This document shows positions 16,859 to 25,776 of a DNA stretch of 54,441 nucleotides, one piece after another. This DNA comes from Lachnospiraceae bacterium (GTDB taxonomy: Bacteria > Bacillota > Clostridia > Lachnospirales > Lachnospiraceae), in contig JAFTPO010000052.1 of the NCBI GenBank assembly GCA_017463225.1, positions 1 through 54,441 on the forward strand, in the 5' to 3' direction. Numbering within the stretch: position 1 is the stretch's first letter; every line of letters starts with the position of its first letter. The notes beneath the pieces are model-generated. The model searched no databases. It was not told where the DNA came from and worked only from the letters and a program-made list of their open reading frames with translations. The position numbers were made by a program, and so were the translations under genes.

Positions 16859-19489
16859 ATGAATAAACTATTATTAGTTGATGGCAATAGTATTCTTAAC
16901 AGAGCATTTTATGGTTTGCCGGATCTTACAACAAAGGATGGAAGACATACTAATGCTGTATTAGGATTTTTAAATATTATACTTCGTGTTATAGAGGAAG
17001 AAAAAGCTACACATTTATGTGTGGCTTTTGATGTTAAGCACCCAACCTTTAGACATGAAATGTATTCTGAATATAAGGGTAATAGAAAAGGTATGCCGGA
17101 TGAGCTTAGGGAACAGGTTCCGCTTATAAAGCAAGTCTTAAATTCAATGAATATAACTATCATAGAAAGACCTGGCTATGAAGCTGACGATATATTAGGT
17201 ACTCTGTCTAGGATAGGTGAAGGGCAGGGCTATGTTGTAACGCTGCTATCCGGTGATAGGGATTTACTACAGCTTGCTACTGATAAGATTAAAGTTAAAC
17301 TGCCTAAAACTAAGGCAGGTAAAACAATAATAGAAGAGTACTTTGCTTCAAATGTAGAGGAAACCTATGGAGTTGACCCTATAACCTTTATAGATATGAA
17401 AGGTCTAATGGGAGATACCTCTGATAATATTCCCGGAGTTCCTAAAATAGGAGAAAAAACAGCTGCTAAATTACTTGCTGACTATGGCTCTCTTGATGGT
17501 ATATATCAGAATATTGATTCTATGAAAGCTAGTAAGATGAAGGATAACTTAGTTGAATTCAAGGATTTGGCATATTTATCCAGAACCTTAGCAACCATTA
17601 AGCTGGATTGTGAATTAGATGTTGATATCAATAAAGCACAGCTTAATAATATGTTTAATCAGGATTCATTCGACTTGTTTGCTGAGTTAGAGTTTAAAAG
17701 TCTATTAAAACGCTTTGAAGATGATATGCTTGTTAAGGAATTTGATTTTACTACAGAGGTAATTGAGGATTTTGACAGCTATCAGCAGCTGATTACAAGG
17801 ATTAATAAGAATAAACACTTTGGTTTTTCCCTGGCAGAAGCAGATGGAGAAGCTATTGGTGCAACTATTTGTATTGATGATGATAAAACATATTATATTC
17901 CTTTTATAAATTTTATAACTAAGGAAATGGTTGTATCAGATACTATTAAGGCTATTAGAAGCAATGTAGTGTGTTGTTTTATGGATATTAAGAGTCATTT
18001 AAAATTCCTTCCTTTAAAGGAAGAAGACTCAGTATTTGATTGTAGTATAGCAGCCTATTTGTTAAATCCACTAAAAAGCTCCTACGGATATGAAAATATA
18101 GCCGGAGATTATTTAGGTATTACTGTAAATTCAGCAAAGGATTTAGTTGGAAAAACAGACATTAATATGTTTACGGTTAACGAGCCTAATATATTAAAGC
18201 ACTTTGGATTAATGACAATAATACCTTATATGGCTATGGAAAAGCTGATAGATGAATTGAAATCAAAAAATATGTATCAGCTATATAAGAATATTGAGCT
18301 TCCATGTGTATATTCACTATATGATATGGAAAAATATGGTATTAAAGTAAACAAGGATGAGCTGATTGCCTTTGGAAAAAAGCTTGAAGATGGTATAAAT
18401 AAACTTGTTAGTCAGATATATGACATGGCAGGCAAAGAATTCAATATTAATTCTACGAAGCAGTTAGGTGAGGTATTGTTTGAGGATTTAGGCTTGAAAT
18501 CTGGTAAGAAAACAAAAACCGGATATTCCACAAGCGTTGAAGTACTTGAAAAACTTTCCAATCAGCATCCTATTATACCTTTAATATTAGAATATCGAAC
18601 ACTGACAAAGCTTAATTCAACCTATGTTGTAGGTATGCTTCCGTATATTAGAGAAGATGGTAGAATACATGGTAAATTTAATCATACAGTAACAGCCACA
18701 GGTAGAATTAGCTCTACAGACCCTAATCTTCAAAATATTCCTACAAGGACTCAGCTGGGAAGAGAAATTAGAAAGGTTTTTGTTCCTGAAGAAGGCTATG
18801 TATTTCTTGATGCAGATTATTCGCAAATAGAGCTTAGGGTGTTGGCTCATTTTTCTGATGATGAAACTCTTATAAATGCATACAACAAGGATTCAGATAT
18901 ACATTCTATAACAGCTTCAGAGGTGTTTGATGTACCAATGGATCAGGTGGATAGCCTGATGCGTAGACGTGCAAAAGCGGTTAATTTTGGAATAGTATAT
19001 GGAATAAGTTCATTTGGCTTAGGACAGGATTTGGATATATCAAGAAAGGAAGCTGAAGGATATATAACAAAGTATTTTGAAACCTATAAAGGTGTGAAAA
19101 CATATCTGGATAACACAGTTACAGCAGCGAAGGAAAAGGGATATGTGGAAACCATCTTTAATAGAAGAAGACCAGTTCCGGAGCTTTCATCATCGAATTT
19201 TATGACTAGGAGCTTCGGTGAAAGAGTAGCTATGAATTCTCCTATACAGGGTACTGCTGCTGATATAATCAAGATAGCTATGATTAATGTTAACAAAAAA
19301 CTTAAAGCCCTAGACCTTAAATCCAGACTTATTCTTCAGGTACATGATGAGCTTATTATTGAAACAGCCATAGATGAGAAGGAACAGGTTAAAGAATTGC
19401 TTGTACAAGAAATGATGGAGGCTGCAAAACTTAAGGTTAAGCTTGTTGTTGATGTAAATGAGGGAAGCAGCTGGTACGATGCAAAATAA
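16859..19489 (+). CDS. polA: DNA polymerase I
   Basis: This polymerase removes RNA primers and fills gaps in repair and lagging-strand synthesis. Domains in order: 5' nuclease (about 1-290, LLVDGNSILNRAFYGL, HLCVAFDVKHPTFRH, GLMGDTSDNIPGVPKIGEKTA), a 3'-5' exonuclease-like domain (about 295-465) and the polymerase domain (about 470-876) with motif A LDADYSQIELRVLAH, the O-helix RRRAKAVNFGIVYG and motif C LQVHDELIIE. The exonuclease-like domain has FGFSLAEADG where E. coli has the metal-binding D-x-E, so proofreading is probably lost, as in Bacillus-type enzymes. AGGAGG lies 10 bases before the ATG. It is co-transcribed with the zinc-finger gene and coaE. Confidence 0.97.
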   Translation: MNKLLLVDGNSILNRAFYGLPDLTTKDGRHTNAVLGFLNIILRVIEEEKATHLCVAFDVKHPTFRHEMYSEYKGNRKGMPDELREQVPLIKQVLNSMNITIIERPGYEADDILGTLSRIGEGQGYVVTLLSGDRDLLQLATDKIKVKLPKTKAGKTIIEEYFASNVEETYGVDPITFIDMKGLMGDTSDNIPGVPKIGEKTAAKLLADYGSLDGIYQNIDSMKASKMKDNLVEFKDLAYLSRTLATIKLDCELDVDINKAQLNNMFNQDSFDLFAELEFKSLLKRFEDDMLVKEFDFTTEVIEDFDSYQQLITRINKNKHFGFSLAEADGEAIGATICIDDDKTYYIPFINFITKEMVVSDTIKAIRSNVVCCFMDIKSHLKFLPLKEEDSVFDCSIAAYLLNPLKSSYGYENIAGDYLGITVNSAKDLVGKTDINMFTVNEPNILKHFGLMTIIPYMAMEKLIDELKSKNMYQLYKNIELPCVYSLYDMEKYGIKVNKDELIAFGKKLEDGINKLVSQIYDMAGKEFNINSTKQLGEVLFEDLGLKSGKKTKTGYSTSVEVLEKLSNQHPIIPLILEYRTLTKLNSTYVVGMLPYIREDGRIHGKFNHTVTATGRISSTDPNLQNIPTRTQLGREIRKVFVPEEGYVFLDADYSQIELRVLAHFSDDETLINAYNKDSDIHSITASEVFDVPMDQVDSLMRRRAKAVNFGIVYGISSFGLGQDLDISRKEAEGYITKYFETYKGVKTYLDNTVTAAKEKGYVETIFNRRRPVPELSSSNFMTRSFGERVAMNSPIQGTAADIIKIAMINVNKKLKALDLKSRLILQVHDELIIETAIDEKEQVKELLVQEMMEAAKLKVKLVVDVNEGSSWYDAK

Positions 19490-19525
19490 TACTATACACA
19501 GATAACATGAACGAGGTTAAAAGCT

Positions 19526-20146
19526 ATGAAAATATTGGGAATAACCGGTGGTGTTGGTTCAGGAAAAAGTAAAGTGTTATATGAATTAAAGGAGAAATAT
19601 AATGCTTTTGTAGTTGAGGCTGATAAGGTAGCTCATGAGCTTATGGAGCCAGGTAAACCTATATACAATGAAATAGTAGCTGCTTTTGGTAAGGATATAT
19701 TATGTGAGGAGGAGCCCTATCAAATAGATAGGGCTGCTCTTGGTTTTGTTGTGTTTAATGATAAAAACTATCTTGAACGGCTTAATTCCATAACACATCC
19801 TGCTGTTAAATTATATATTAAAGAGCTTATTAAAGATAAAGAAGACAATCAAAGTGTAAAGCTTTTCGTAATTGAAGCAGCTTTGCTCATTGAAACCGGA
19901 TATAGTGATATATGTGATGAAATTTGGTACGTATGGGTTGATAAAGAAGAGCGAATCAATCGTTTAATGGAAAGTCGTGGCTATACAAGAGAAAAATGCT
20001 TAAGTATTTTTGAGAATCAACAAAGTGACGATTATTATAAAAAGTATGCAAATGTCACTATAAACAACCAAAATAGCTTTGATATTACGTCAAAACAGCT
20101 AAAAGATTTATTGAATAAGTTTATGGAAGATGATATAATAAGTTGA
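19526..20146 (+). CDS. coaE: Dephospho-CoA kinase
   Basis: This enzyme phosphorylates the ribose 3'-OH of dephospho-CoA in the last step of coenzyme A synthesis. The P-loop is GITGGVGSGKSKV near the N-terminus. Later segments VVEADKVAHELMEPG, RLNSITHPAV and WYVWVDKEERINRLMESRGYT match the family. The length of 206 residues is normal. It follows polA after 36 bases, a common clostridial order, with GAGG before the ATG. Confidence 0.95.
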   Translation: MKILGITGGVGSGKSKVLYELKEKYNAFVVEADKVAHELMEPGKPIYNEIVAAFGKDILCEEEPYQIDRAALGFVVFNDKNYLERLNSITHPAVKLYIKELIKDKEDNQSVKLFVIEAALLIETGYSDICDEIWYVWVDKEERINRLMESRGYTREKCLSIFENQQSDDYYKKYANVTINNQNSFDITSKQLKDLLNKFMEDDIIS

Positions 20147-20194
20147 TTTATGTCTATTATTGCATAAATAAAAAAGTATTGATGGAGGGTGCTT

Positions 20195-22297
20195 ATGGCA
20201 GCTATAACAAAATATCCGGAACCACTAATATTTGGACTTGATATAGGTACTAGAAGTATTGTTGGTACTGTTGGCTACAAGGAGAAGGATAAATTTAATG
20301 TTGTAGCTATGTCTGTAAAATATCATGATACACGTTCTATGATAGATGGACAAATTCATGATATAGCCAAGGTTAGTCAGGATATAATATGCGTAAAAAA
20401 TGAGCTTGAAGAACAGTTGGGAGGCAGAAAGCTAAATGATGTCTGTATTGCAGCGGCAGGTCGAGTTCTTAAAACAGCTATTGGTCATGGTGAATATGAA
20501 TTCCCTGAGAATACTATGATTAACCAGGAATACATACACTCCATAGATCTTATAGGAGTTGAGAAGGCTCATGAAATAGTTATGGATGAGCTTTCATTAA
20601 ATAAAGAAACAACCAAATATTATTGTGTAGGTTATACAGTAATTAAGTATTTTTTAAATGATTATGAGATTAATAACCTGGAAGGACACAAGGGTACTAA
20701 GATTGCTGCCGATGTTCTGGCTACATTTTTACCGGAAGAGGTTGTAAGCAGTCTTTATTCTGCTGTTGAAAATGCAGGTCTGGTTGTAAATAATCTTACA
20801 CTTGAGCCTATTGCAGCCATCAACGTTGCAATACCAGAGAATTATCGTCTGTTAAATATCGCCTTGGTTGATGTAGGCGCAGGAACATCTGATATATGTA
20901 TCACTAAGGATGGTAGTATCATTGGTTACGGTATGATTCCTTCTGCCGGAGACGAGATGACAGAGTGTTTAATCAAAAAATTTCTCATAGACTTTAACAC
21001 TGCTGAAAAGTTAAAGCTAGTTAGTCCTAAGAAGAAATCGGTTACTTATAAAGACATTATGGGCATTAGTCATAAGACTACACCTGATGAAATCTTTTCT
21101 GCATTAGAAAGCGCAAAGAAGAATATTGCTAAGAAGGTTGCAGAAAAGATTATTGAATTGAATGGCGGCAGCTCCGTTAGTGCAGTATTTATAGTTGGTG
21201 GTGGAGGTAAGATTACAGGATTCTCTGAGATGGTAGCATCATACCTTAAATTACCAAACGAAAGAGTTGCACTAAGAGGTCCGGAAGTAATGAATGACAT
21301 TAATTTCTTAGTAGACAGTTTTAAGAAGGATGCTCTATATGTAACGCCTATAGGAATATGCTTAAATTATTTCGACCAGAAGAATAATTTTATCTTTGTA
21401 AATGTTAACGGTGATAGAATTAAACTTTATAACAATGATAAGCTTACAATCTATGATGCAGCAGTGCAGTTTGGTTTTCCTAAAGAGGATATATTCCCTA
21501 AGAGGGGTAATGATATAACCTTTAAAATAAATGGTAAAACAAGAATTGTCAGGGGTTACAACGGAGAACCTGCTGTAATACTTCAAAATGATGTAGAGGT
21601 TGGTATGAATTCCATAATATCAGCCAATGATAGAATTAAGATTACACCATCTACTAAGGGCGAGCCTGCCTCTATGGAGCTTGGTTCTCTACCGGAATAT
21701 GCAGGTACTTTAACATTTAACGTAAATGATCAAGAGGTTATCTGTCCGAAATTTGCTATGGTTAATGGTAATCCTGAATCACAGATGTATAAAATTTGTG
21801 AAGGTGATGATATAGAGATGCAATCTTATTACACTCTAGAACAGCTGTTGACATTTATGGATGTAAAGCCTGATGCAAATTTCTTTATTAACAACAAAGA
21901 AGCTGATATGCAGGATAAAATATATGAAAACTTCGTTGTATATTGGATAGATAAGTCTGTTGAATTACCAAAGGACGAGATTGATTCCGAGGATAAATCT
22001 ATAGTTAATAATGAGGAGACTAAAATAACCAATAATTCTGTAGCAGATTTTAAAAATGATACAGTAAATAATATTAATAATAACGATATAGTTTCAATGG
22101 GCATTATCGTCAATAAAACGCCTGTCACAATGACAGGTAAATCAAGCTATAAATTTGTTGATATATTTGATTTTTATGAGTTTGATCTGTCGGTGATGAG
22201 AGGTAAGAAGCTTATAACTAAGATTAACGGACATGATGCTGAATTTATGGAGACAATTATAGAGGGCTCTATAATCGAAATTTATTGGGAGATGTAA
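20195..22297 (+). CDS. FtsA-like actin-fold ATPase with repeated C-terminal modules
   Basis: The first ~390 residues form an actin/Hsp70-fold ATPase of the FtsA/PilM group: phosphate-1 loop FGLDIGTRSIVG, an inserted domain, phosphate-2 loop LVDVGAGTSDICI and adenosine motif FIVGGGGKITGFSEM. FtsA normally tethers FtsZ to the membrane and is about 420 residues long; this protein is 700. The extra ~300 residues hold three related beta-rich modules marked by VNG/ING turns (VNVNGDRIKLY, TFKINGKTRIV, FNVNDQEVIC, FFINNKEAD, GIIVNKTPV, TKINGHDAEF), each closing with an I-x-I strand, reminiscent of beta-grasp folds. A Asn/Asp-rich linker precedes the last module. I see no C-terminal amphipathic membrane helix. 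ATG 20195 is chosen (GGAGG 6 bases upstream). A diguanylate cyclase gene follows after 8 bases. Function unknown; a polarity, pilus or division role is inference. Confidence 0.75.
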   Translation: MAAITKYPEPLIFGLDIGTRSIVGTVGYKEKDKFNVVAMSVKYHDTRSMIDGQIHDIAKVSQDIICVKNELEEQLGGRKLNDVCIAAAGRVLKTAIGHGEYEFPENTMINQEYIHSIDLIGVEKAHEIVMDELSLNKETTKYYCVGYTVIKYFLNDYEINNLEGHKGTKIAADVLATFLPEEVVSSLYSAVENAGLVVNNLTLEPIAAINVAIPENYRLLNIALVDVGAGTSDICITKDGSIIGYGMIPSAGDEMTECLIKKFLIDFNTAEKLKLVSPKKKSVTYKDIMGISHKTTPDEIFSALESAKKNIAKKVAEKIIELNGGSSVSAVFIVGGGGKITGFSEMVASYLKLPNERVALRGPEVMNDINFLVDSFKKDALYVTPIGICLNYFDQKNNFIFVNVNGDRIKLYNNDKLTIYDAAVQFGFPKEDIFPKRGNDITFKINGKTRIVRGYNGEPAVILQNDVEVGMNSIISANDRIKITPSTKGEPASMELGSLPEYAGTLTFNVNDQEVICPKFAMVNGNPESQMYKICEGDDIEMQSYYTLEQLLTFMDVKPDANFFINNKEADMQDKIYENFVVYWIDKSVELPKDEIDSEDKSIVNNEETKITNNSVADFKNDTVNNINNNDIVSMGIIVNKTPVTMTGKSSYKFVDIFDFYEFDLSVMRGKKLITKINGHDAEFMETIIEGSIIEIYWEM

Positions 22298-22305
22298 ACT
22301 GGCAT

Positions 22306-23988
22306 ATGAAAGAGTTATTTTCTGAGCATAGACAAACCTATCAGAAAATTAAATACACCGGTAGTATTATTTTACTTGCCGGAGCAGGTGCTTTTGGGGT
22401 AACAAAATCCATAGGATTAATAATAGCAGCTGTATTTTTTATGGTGCTATTTTATACATTCGATGAGCTTATTAGCAGAGAAATACTTCATCCTAGCAAA
22501 AACACCTTTGTTATTTATAGGTTTAGTGAGTTATCTGTATATTGTATTTTTGATTATTTATTCCCTACAAATAACTTTATTATAGTATTTTGGACTTTGA
22601 TGATTTTATTATCGGGGCTTGAATACATTGTTCGGGCATCAGAGTATGATAGAGCTACGATTTTTCTCAGGAAAATACTTTTCTTAGCTCCAGTTGTTAT
22701 AAAGGTTTTAGTATCATTTACCAAATATGCTGAATCAGATTGGTTTGTATATGCATTCCTACAGGTTATAGTTTCTATAGCATTGTTTTCAATAGCTGAT
22801 GCATTTACATACCAAAGCGAATTATTTGATATAAAGAAAAGACAGCTTACTATCGAAAAATCAAATATTGAGAGCAATAATGAAAAACTTTTAGATTACC
22901 AGGAAAAGGTTAAGACTATTAATGAACAGATAAATTATCAGAAGATAGATTTAGCCAGAACTCTAAGGGAGCTTGAACAGGTTAATGTTGAAATCGAATC
23001 CCAGTCTGAGATATTAAAATACATGGCATCAACATTTGATGTATTAAAATGTATGAATGTGGTTACTGATTCGATTATGGAAGTAAAAAAACCAAAGCTT
23101 TGTGCTTTATATATTGACGAGAATGTTTATCAAAATAAATATAGTAGTTGCACAATTAAGACTAATTATAGTTCTATGAATCGTAGACTAAAGAAGGAAA
23201 TTGACACTATATTTAAAGATTGCGCTATGATTAATGACAGTAAAAGAATTATAAAAGGTGATTTACTGAAGCGTTTTAAATTTATAGGTGAAGCAAATAT
23301 AAATTCTATTGGATTATTTTTACTTAAAGATAAGAAAAAACCATATTGTCTTATGATGATAGGTTCAGATGTAGAAGACCATTTTGATCATAGTACAAAG
23401 TATTACGAAAATGTTCTCATAGAGTTTGGAGCAGCATTAAAGAGTACTAAACTGTATCTAAAGATGGAAGATATGGCAAGAAAAGATGGACTTACCGGCA
23501 TATTTAACCGAGTTTATAATACTGAATTATTTAAAAAGGTATCAAAGGAGGCTATATCAAAAAATGAACCGTTAACTGTAGCCCTTTTTGATATAGATAA
23601 ATTCAAAAATGTCAATGATACATATGGTCATCTGGCAGGAGATGAGGTTATAAAAATGGTAGCCAGAGTGACTGAAAAATATGCTGAGAAGTATGAAGGA
23701 TTTGCCTGTCGATTTGGTGGAGAGGAGTTTCTTCTAACACTTCCCGGATATGATGATAAACAGGCACTGGAAATACTCGAAACAATGCATGAAGAAATAA
23801 AGTCAACCACAGTTGAATCTGAGGGAAACAGTATTTCTATTAACGTGTGTATTGGCGTTTCTTCGTATCCAAGCATATGTTCAGACCCTAGTCTTTTGGT
23901 TAGCAGAGCAGATAATGCAATGTATTATGGAAAGAAAAATGGAAGAGGAAGACTTGTATTAGATAGTCCTAATATAATTAATGATTAA
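22306..23988 (+). CDS. Membrane-bound diguanylate cyclase (GGDEF domain)
   Basis: This protein makes cyclic di-GMP from two GTP. Hydrophobic segments in the first ~175 residues suggest a multi-pass membrane sensor. A coiled coil (about 185-235, rich in K, E, Q, N and I) and a GAF-like region (about 240-380) follow. The GGDEF domain occupies about 390-560, starting DGLTGIFNR; the active site is GGEEF at 471-475. The product-inhibition site RxxD expected just upstream is KYEG here, so feedback inhibition is probably missing. ATG 22306 is 8 bases after the previous stop; a GGGAG lies rather far upstream at 22287-22291, and TTG 22285 is an alternative start. The close spacing implies coupling with the FtsA-like gene. 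Confidence 0.9.
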   Translation: MKELFSEHRQTYQKIKYTGSIILLAGAGAFGVTKSIGLIIAAVFFMVLFYTFDELISREILHPSKNTFVIYRFSELSVYCIFDYLFPTNNFIIVFWTLMILLSGLEYIVRASEYDRATIFLRKILFLAPVVIKVLVSFTKYAESDWFVYAFLQVIVSIALFSIADAFTYQSELFDIKKRQLTIEKSNIESNNEKLLDYQEKVKTINEQINYQKIDLARTLRELEQVNVEIESQSEILKYMASTFDVLKCMNVVTDSIMEVKKPKLCALYIDENVYQNKYSSCTIKTNYSSMNRRLKKEIDTIFKDCAMINDSKRIIKGDLLKRFKFIGEANINSIGLFLLKDKKKPYCLMMIGSDVEDHFDHSTKYYENVLIEFGAALKSTKLYLKMEDMARKDGLTGIFNRVYNTELFKKVSKEAISKNEPLTVALFDIDKFKNVNDTYGHLAGDEVIKMVARVTEKYAEKYEGFACRFGGEEFLLTLPGYDDKQALEILETMHEEIKSTTVESEGNSISINVCIGVSSYPSICSDPSLLVSRADNAMYYGKKNGRGRLVLDSPNIIND

Positions 23989-24027
23989 ATTATTCCTAAA
24001 AAAAGACAAAAAATAAATTTTTAGGTA

Positions 24028-24056
24028 TTGAATAATGTAAGCGCTTACATTATAAT
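24028..24056 (+). promoter_or_regulatory. ackA promoter
   Basis: TTGAAT (24028-24033) and TATAAT (24051-24056) are 17 bases apart, about 60 bases before the ackA start. The cre box lies inside the spacer. Confidence 0.75.
24036..24049. promoter_or_regulatory. cre box (CcpA catabolite control site)
   Basis: TGTAAGCGCTTACA is a perfect 14-base palindrome that fits the cre consensus TGWAARCGYTWNCW. It lies between the -35 and -10 boxes of the ackA promoter, where a bound CcpA/LacI-type protein would block RNA polymerase. Confidence 0.88.
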
Positions 24057-24118
24057 ATAGCTATGTTATTAAAACGATGTTTTTTCGTTTAAGTCTAGTT
24101 ATGGGAGGAAATATTTGT

Positions 24119-25309
24119 ATGAAGGTTTTAGTAATTAACTGTGGAAGCTCTTCTCTTAAGTATCAGCTTATAGATTCTGAATCAGAGAAGGTATTAGCTA
24201 AAGGTATTTGTGAAAGAATTAAGCTTCCTATGGGAGAGATGAGTCACCAGACTATTGGAAAGGATAAGGTTAAGCTTGAAACACCAATTCCTGACCACAG
24301 TGTAGCTGTTAAGCTTGTTTTAGAAAAGCTTTTAGATAAGGAGCTTGGTGCTATAGATAGCTTAGATGAGATTGGAGCTATCGGACACAGAGTTGTTCAT
24401 GGTGGAGAGAAGTTTGCATCTTCTGCCGTAATAACAGATGAAGTATTTGCAGCAATAGAAGAGTGCAACGACTTAGCGCCACTTCATAATCCTGCTAACC
24501 TCATTGGTATTAAGGCTTGTCAGGAGCTTATGCCAAATCTACCACAGGTAGCTGTATTTGATACTGCATTTCATCAGACTATGCCAAGCGAGGCATATAT
24601 TTATGGTATACCATATGATTATTATGAGAAGTATAAGGTTAGACGTTATGGCTTCCACGGAACAAGCCACAGCTTCGTATCAAAGAGATGCGCTGAAATT
24701 CTTGGAAAGAATATAGAAGATACTAAGATAATCGTATGTCACTTAGGCGGTGGAGCTAGTATTACTGCCGTTAAGGGTGGTAAATCAATAGATACTACTA
24801 TGGGTCTCACTCCACTTGAGGGTATTACAATGGGTACTCGTAGTGGAAACATTGATCCCGCTATCATAGAATTCATTGCAAAGAAGGAAGACAAGAATAT
24901 AACTGAGATAATGAATATCCTTAATAAGGAATCTGGTGTTATGGGTATTTCAGGAGTTTCAAGTGATTTTAGAGATATAAATAGCGGAATCGAAAATGGA
25001 GATGAGAGATGTAACATCGCTATGAATGTATTCTGTTATCAGGCAGCAAAGCTTATTGGTGGATATATTGCAGCTATGGATGGTGTAGATGCTATAGTAT
25101 TTACAGCAGGTGTTGGTGAGAATGATATCCTTGTTAGAAAGCTTACTATGTCAAGATTTGGATATATGGGTATTAAGCTTGATGAGGAAGCTAATAATAC
25201 TAAAGGCCAGGAGATTATGATTTCAACAAAGGATTCTAATATTCCTGTATATGTAATTCCTACAAATGAAGAGTTAGCTATCGCAAGAGAAACAGTTGCC
25301 CTTATATAA
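24119..25309 (+). CDS. ackA: Acetate kinase
   Basis: This enzyme converts acetyl phosphate and ADP to acetate and ATP, the energy-yielding end step of acetate fermentation. Signatures are VLVINCGSSSLKYQLID at the N-terminus, YGFHGTSHSFVSKR, CHLGGGASITAVKGGKSIDT and FTAGVGEND near the C-terminus. The length of 396 residues is normal. ATG 24119 is preferred because GGGAGGA at 24103-24109 lies about 9 bases upstream; a TTG further upstream at 24077 lies before that site. Phosphate acetyltransferase (pta), often the upstream neighbour, is not in the window. A cre box in the promoter points to catabolite repression. Confidence 0.97.
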   Translation: MKVLVINCGSSSLKYQLIDSESEKVLAKGICERIKLPMGEMSHQTIGKDKVKLETPIPDHSVAVKLVLEKLLDKELGAIDSLDEIGAIGHRVVHGGEKFASSAVITDEVFAAIEECNDLAPLHNPANLIGIKACQELMPNLPQVAVFDTAFHQTMPSEAYIYGIPYDYYEKYKVRRYGFHGTSHSFVSKRCAEILGKNIEDTKIIVCHLGGGASITAVKGGKSIDTTMGLTPLEGITMGTRSGNIDPAIIEFIAKKEDKNITEIMNILNKESGVMGISGVSSDFRDINSGIENGDERCNIAMNVFCYQAAKLIGGYIAAMDGVDAIVFTAGVGENDILVRKLTMSRFGYMGIKLDEEANNTKGQEIMISTKDSNIPVYVIPTNEELAIARETVALI

Positions 25310-25362
25310 TATGAATATATATAATCTTTGAAAATATTTGGAAATATTTTGTCAATTTTTTA

Positions 25363-25391
25363 TTGACAACCTTAAGCATTGTTTGTATAAT
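25363..25391 (+). promoter_or_regulatory. Strong promoter of rpmF
   Basis: TTGACA (25363-25368) and TATAAT (25386-25391), both perfect, are 17 bases apart, 35 bases before the start codon of L32. Confidence 0.92.
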
Positions 25392-25426
25392 ACAAAAAGT
25401 GTGATTTTTAAGGGAGGTGTAAACAA

Positions 25427-25606
25427 ATGTCAATTTGTCCAAAGAATAAAAGTTCAAAAGCAAGAAGAGACAAGCGTAGAGCTAATTGGAAGATGAGCGT
25501 TCCAGGATTAGTTAAGTGTAGCAAGTGTGGCGAGCTTATGATGCCACATAGAGTTTGTAAGGCTTGTGGTTCATATAATAAGAAGGAAGTTGTTAAGGCT
25601 GATTAA
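25427..25606 (+). CDS. rpmF: 50S ribosomal protein L32
   Basis: A short 59-residue protein of the large ribosomal subunit. It begins MSICPKNKSSKARRDKRRAN, the usual basic N-terminus, and has the zinc ribbon CSKCGEL...CKACG with cysteines at 31, 34, 44 and 47; it is therefore the zinc-binding form. GGGAGGTG lies 8 bases before the ATG. In many related genomes a DUF177 (YceD) gene comes just before rpmF; here there is only the promoter between ackA and rpmF. A terminator follows, making rpmF a single-gene unit. Confidence 0.96.
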   Translation: MSICPKNKSSKARRDKRRANWKMSVPGLVKCSKCGELMMPHRVCKACGSYNKKEVVKAD

Positions 25607-25623
25607 TTAGTACTTAACCAAGG

Positions 25624-25656
25624 ATAAGAGATATCAATGATATCTCTTATTTTTTT
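25624..25656 (+). terminator. Intrinsic terminator after rpmF
   Basis: ATAAGAGATATCA (25624-25636) pairs with TGATATCTCTTAT (25638-25650), followed by TTTTTT. In practice the innermost bases form the loop. Confidence 0.92.
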
Positions 25657-25664
25657 GCATTTTA

Positions 25665-25693
25665 TTGACTTACCACCTTAGAAAAGCTATAAT
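25665..25693 (+). promoter_or_regulatory. Promoter of the plsX operon
   Basis: TTGACT (25665-25670) and TATAAT (25688-25693) are 17 bases apart, directly after the rpmF terminator. The leader to the plsX start is about 80 bases and I see no known riboswitch in it. Confidence 0.88.
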
Positions 25694-25776
25694 ATTGTGA
25701 TACTATGGGTTTGCTTTGCGCAACTATAAATTTTTATTATATATATTTTTATTGCTAAATTTTTTTGAGGTGAAAT

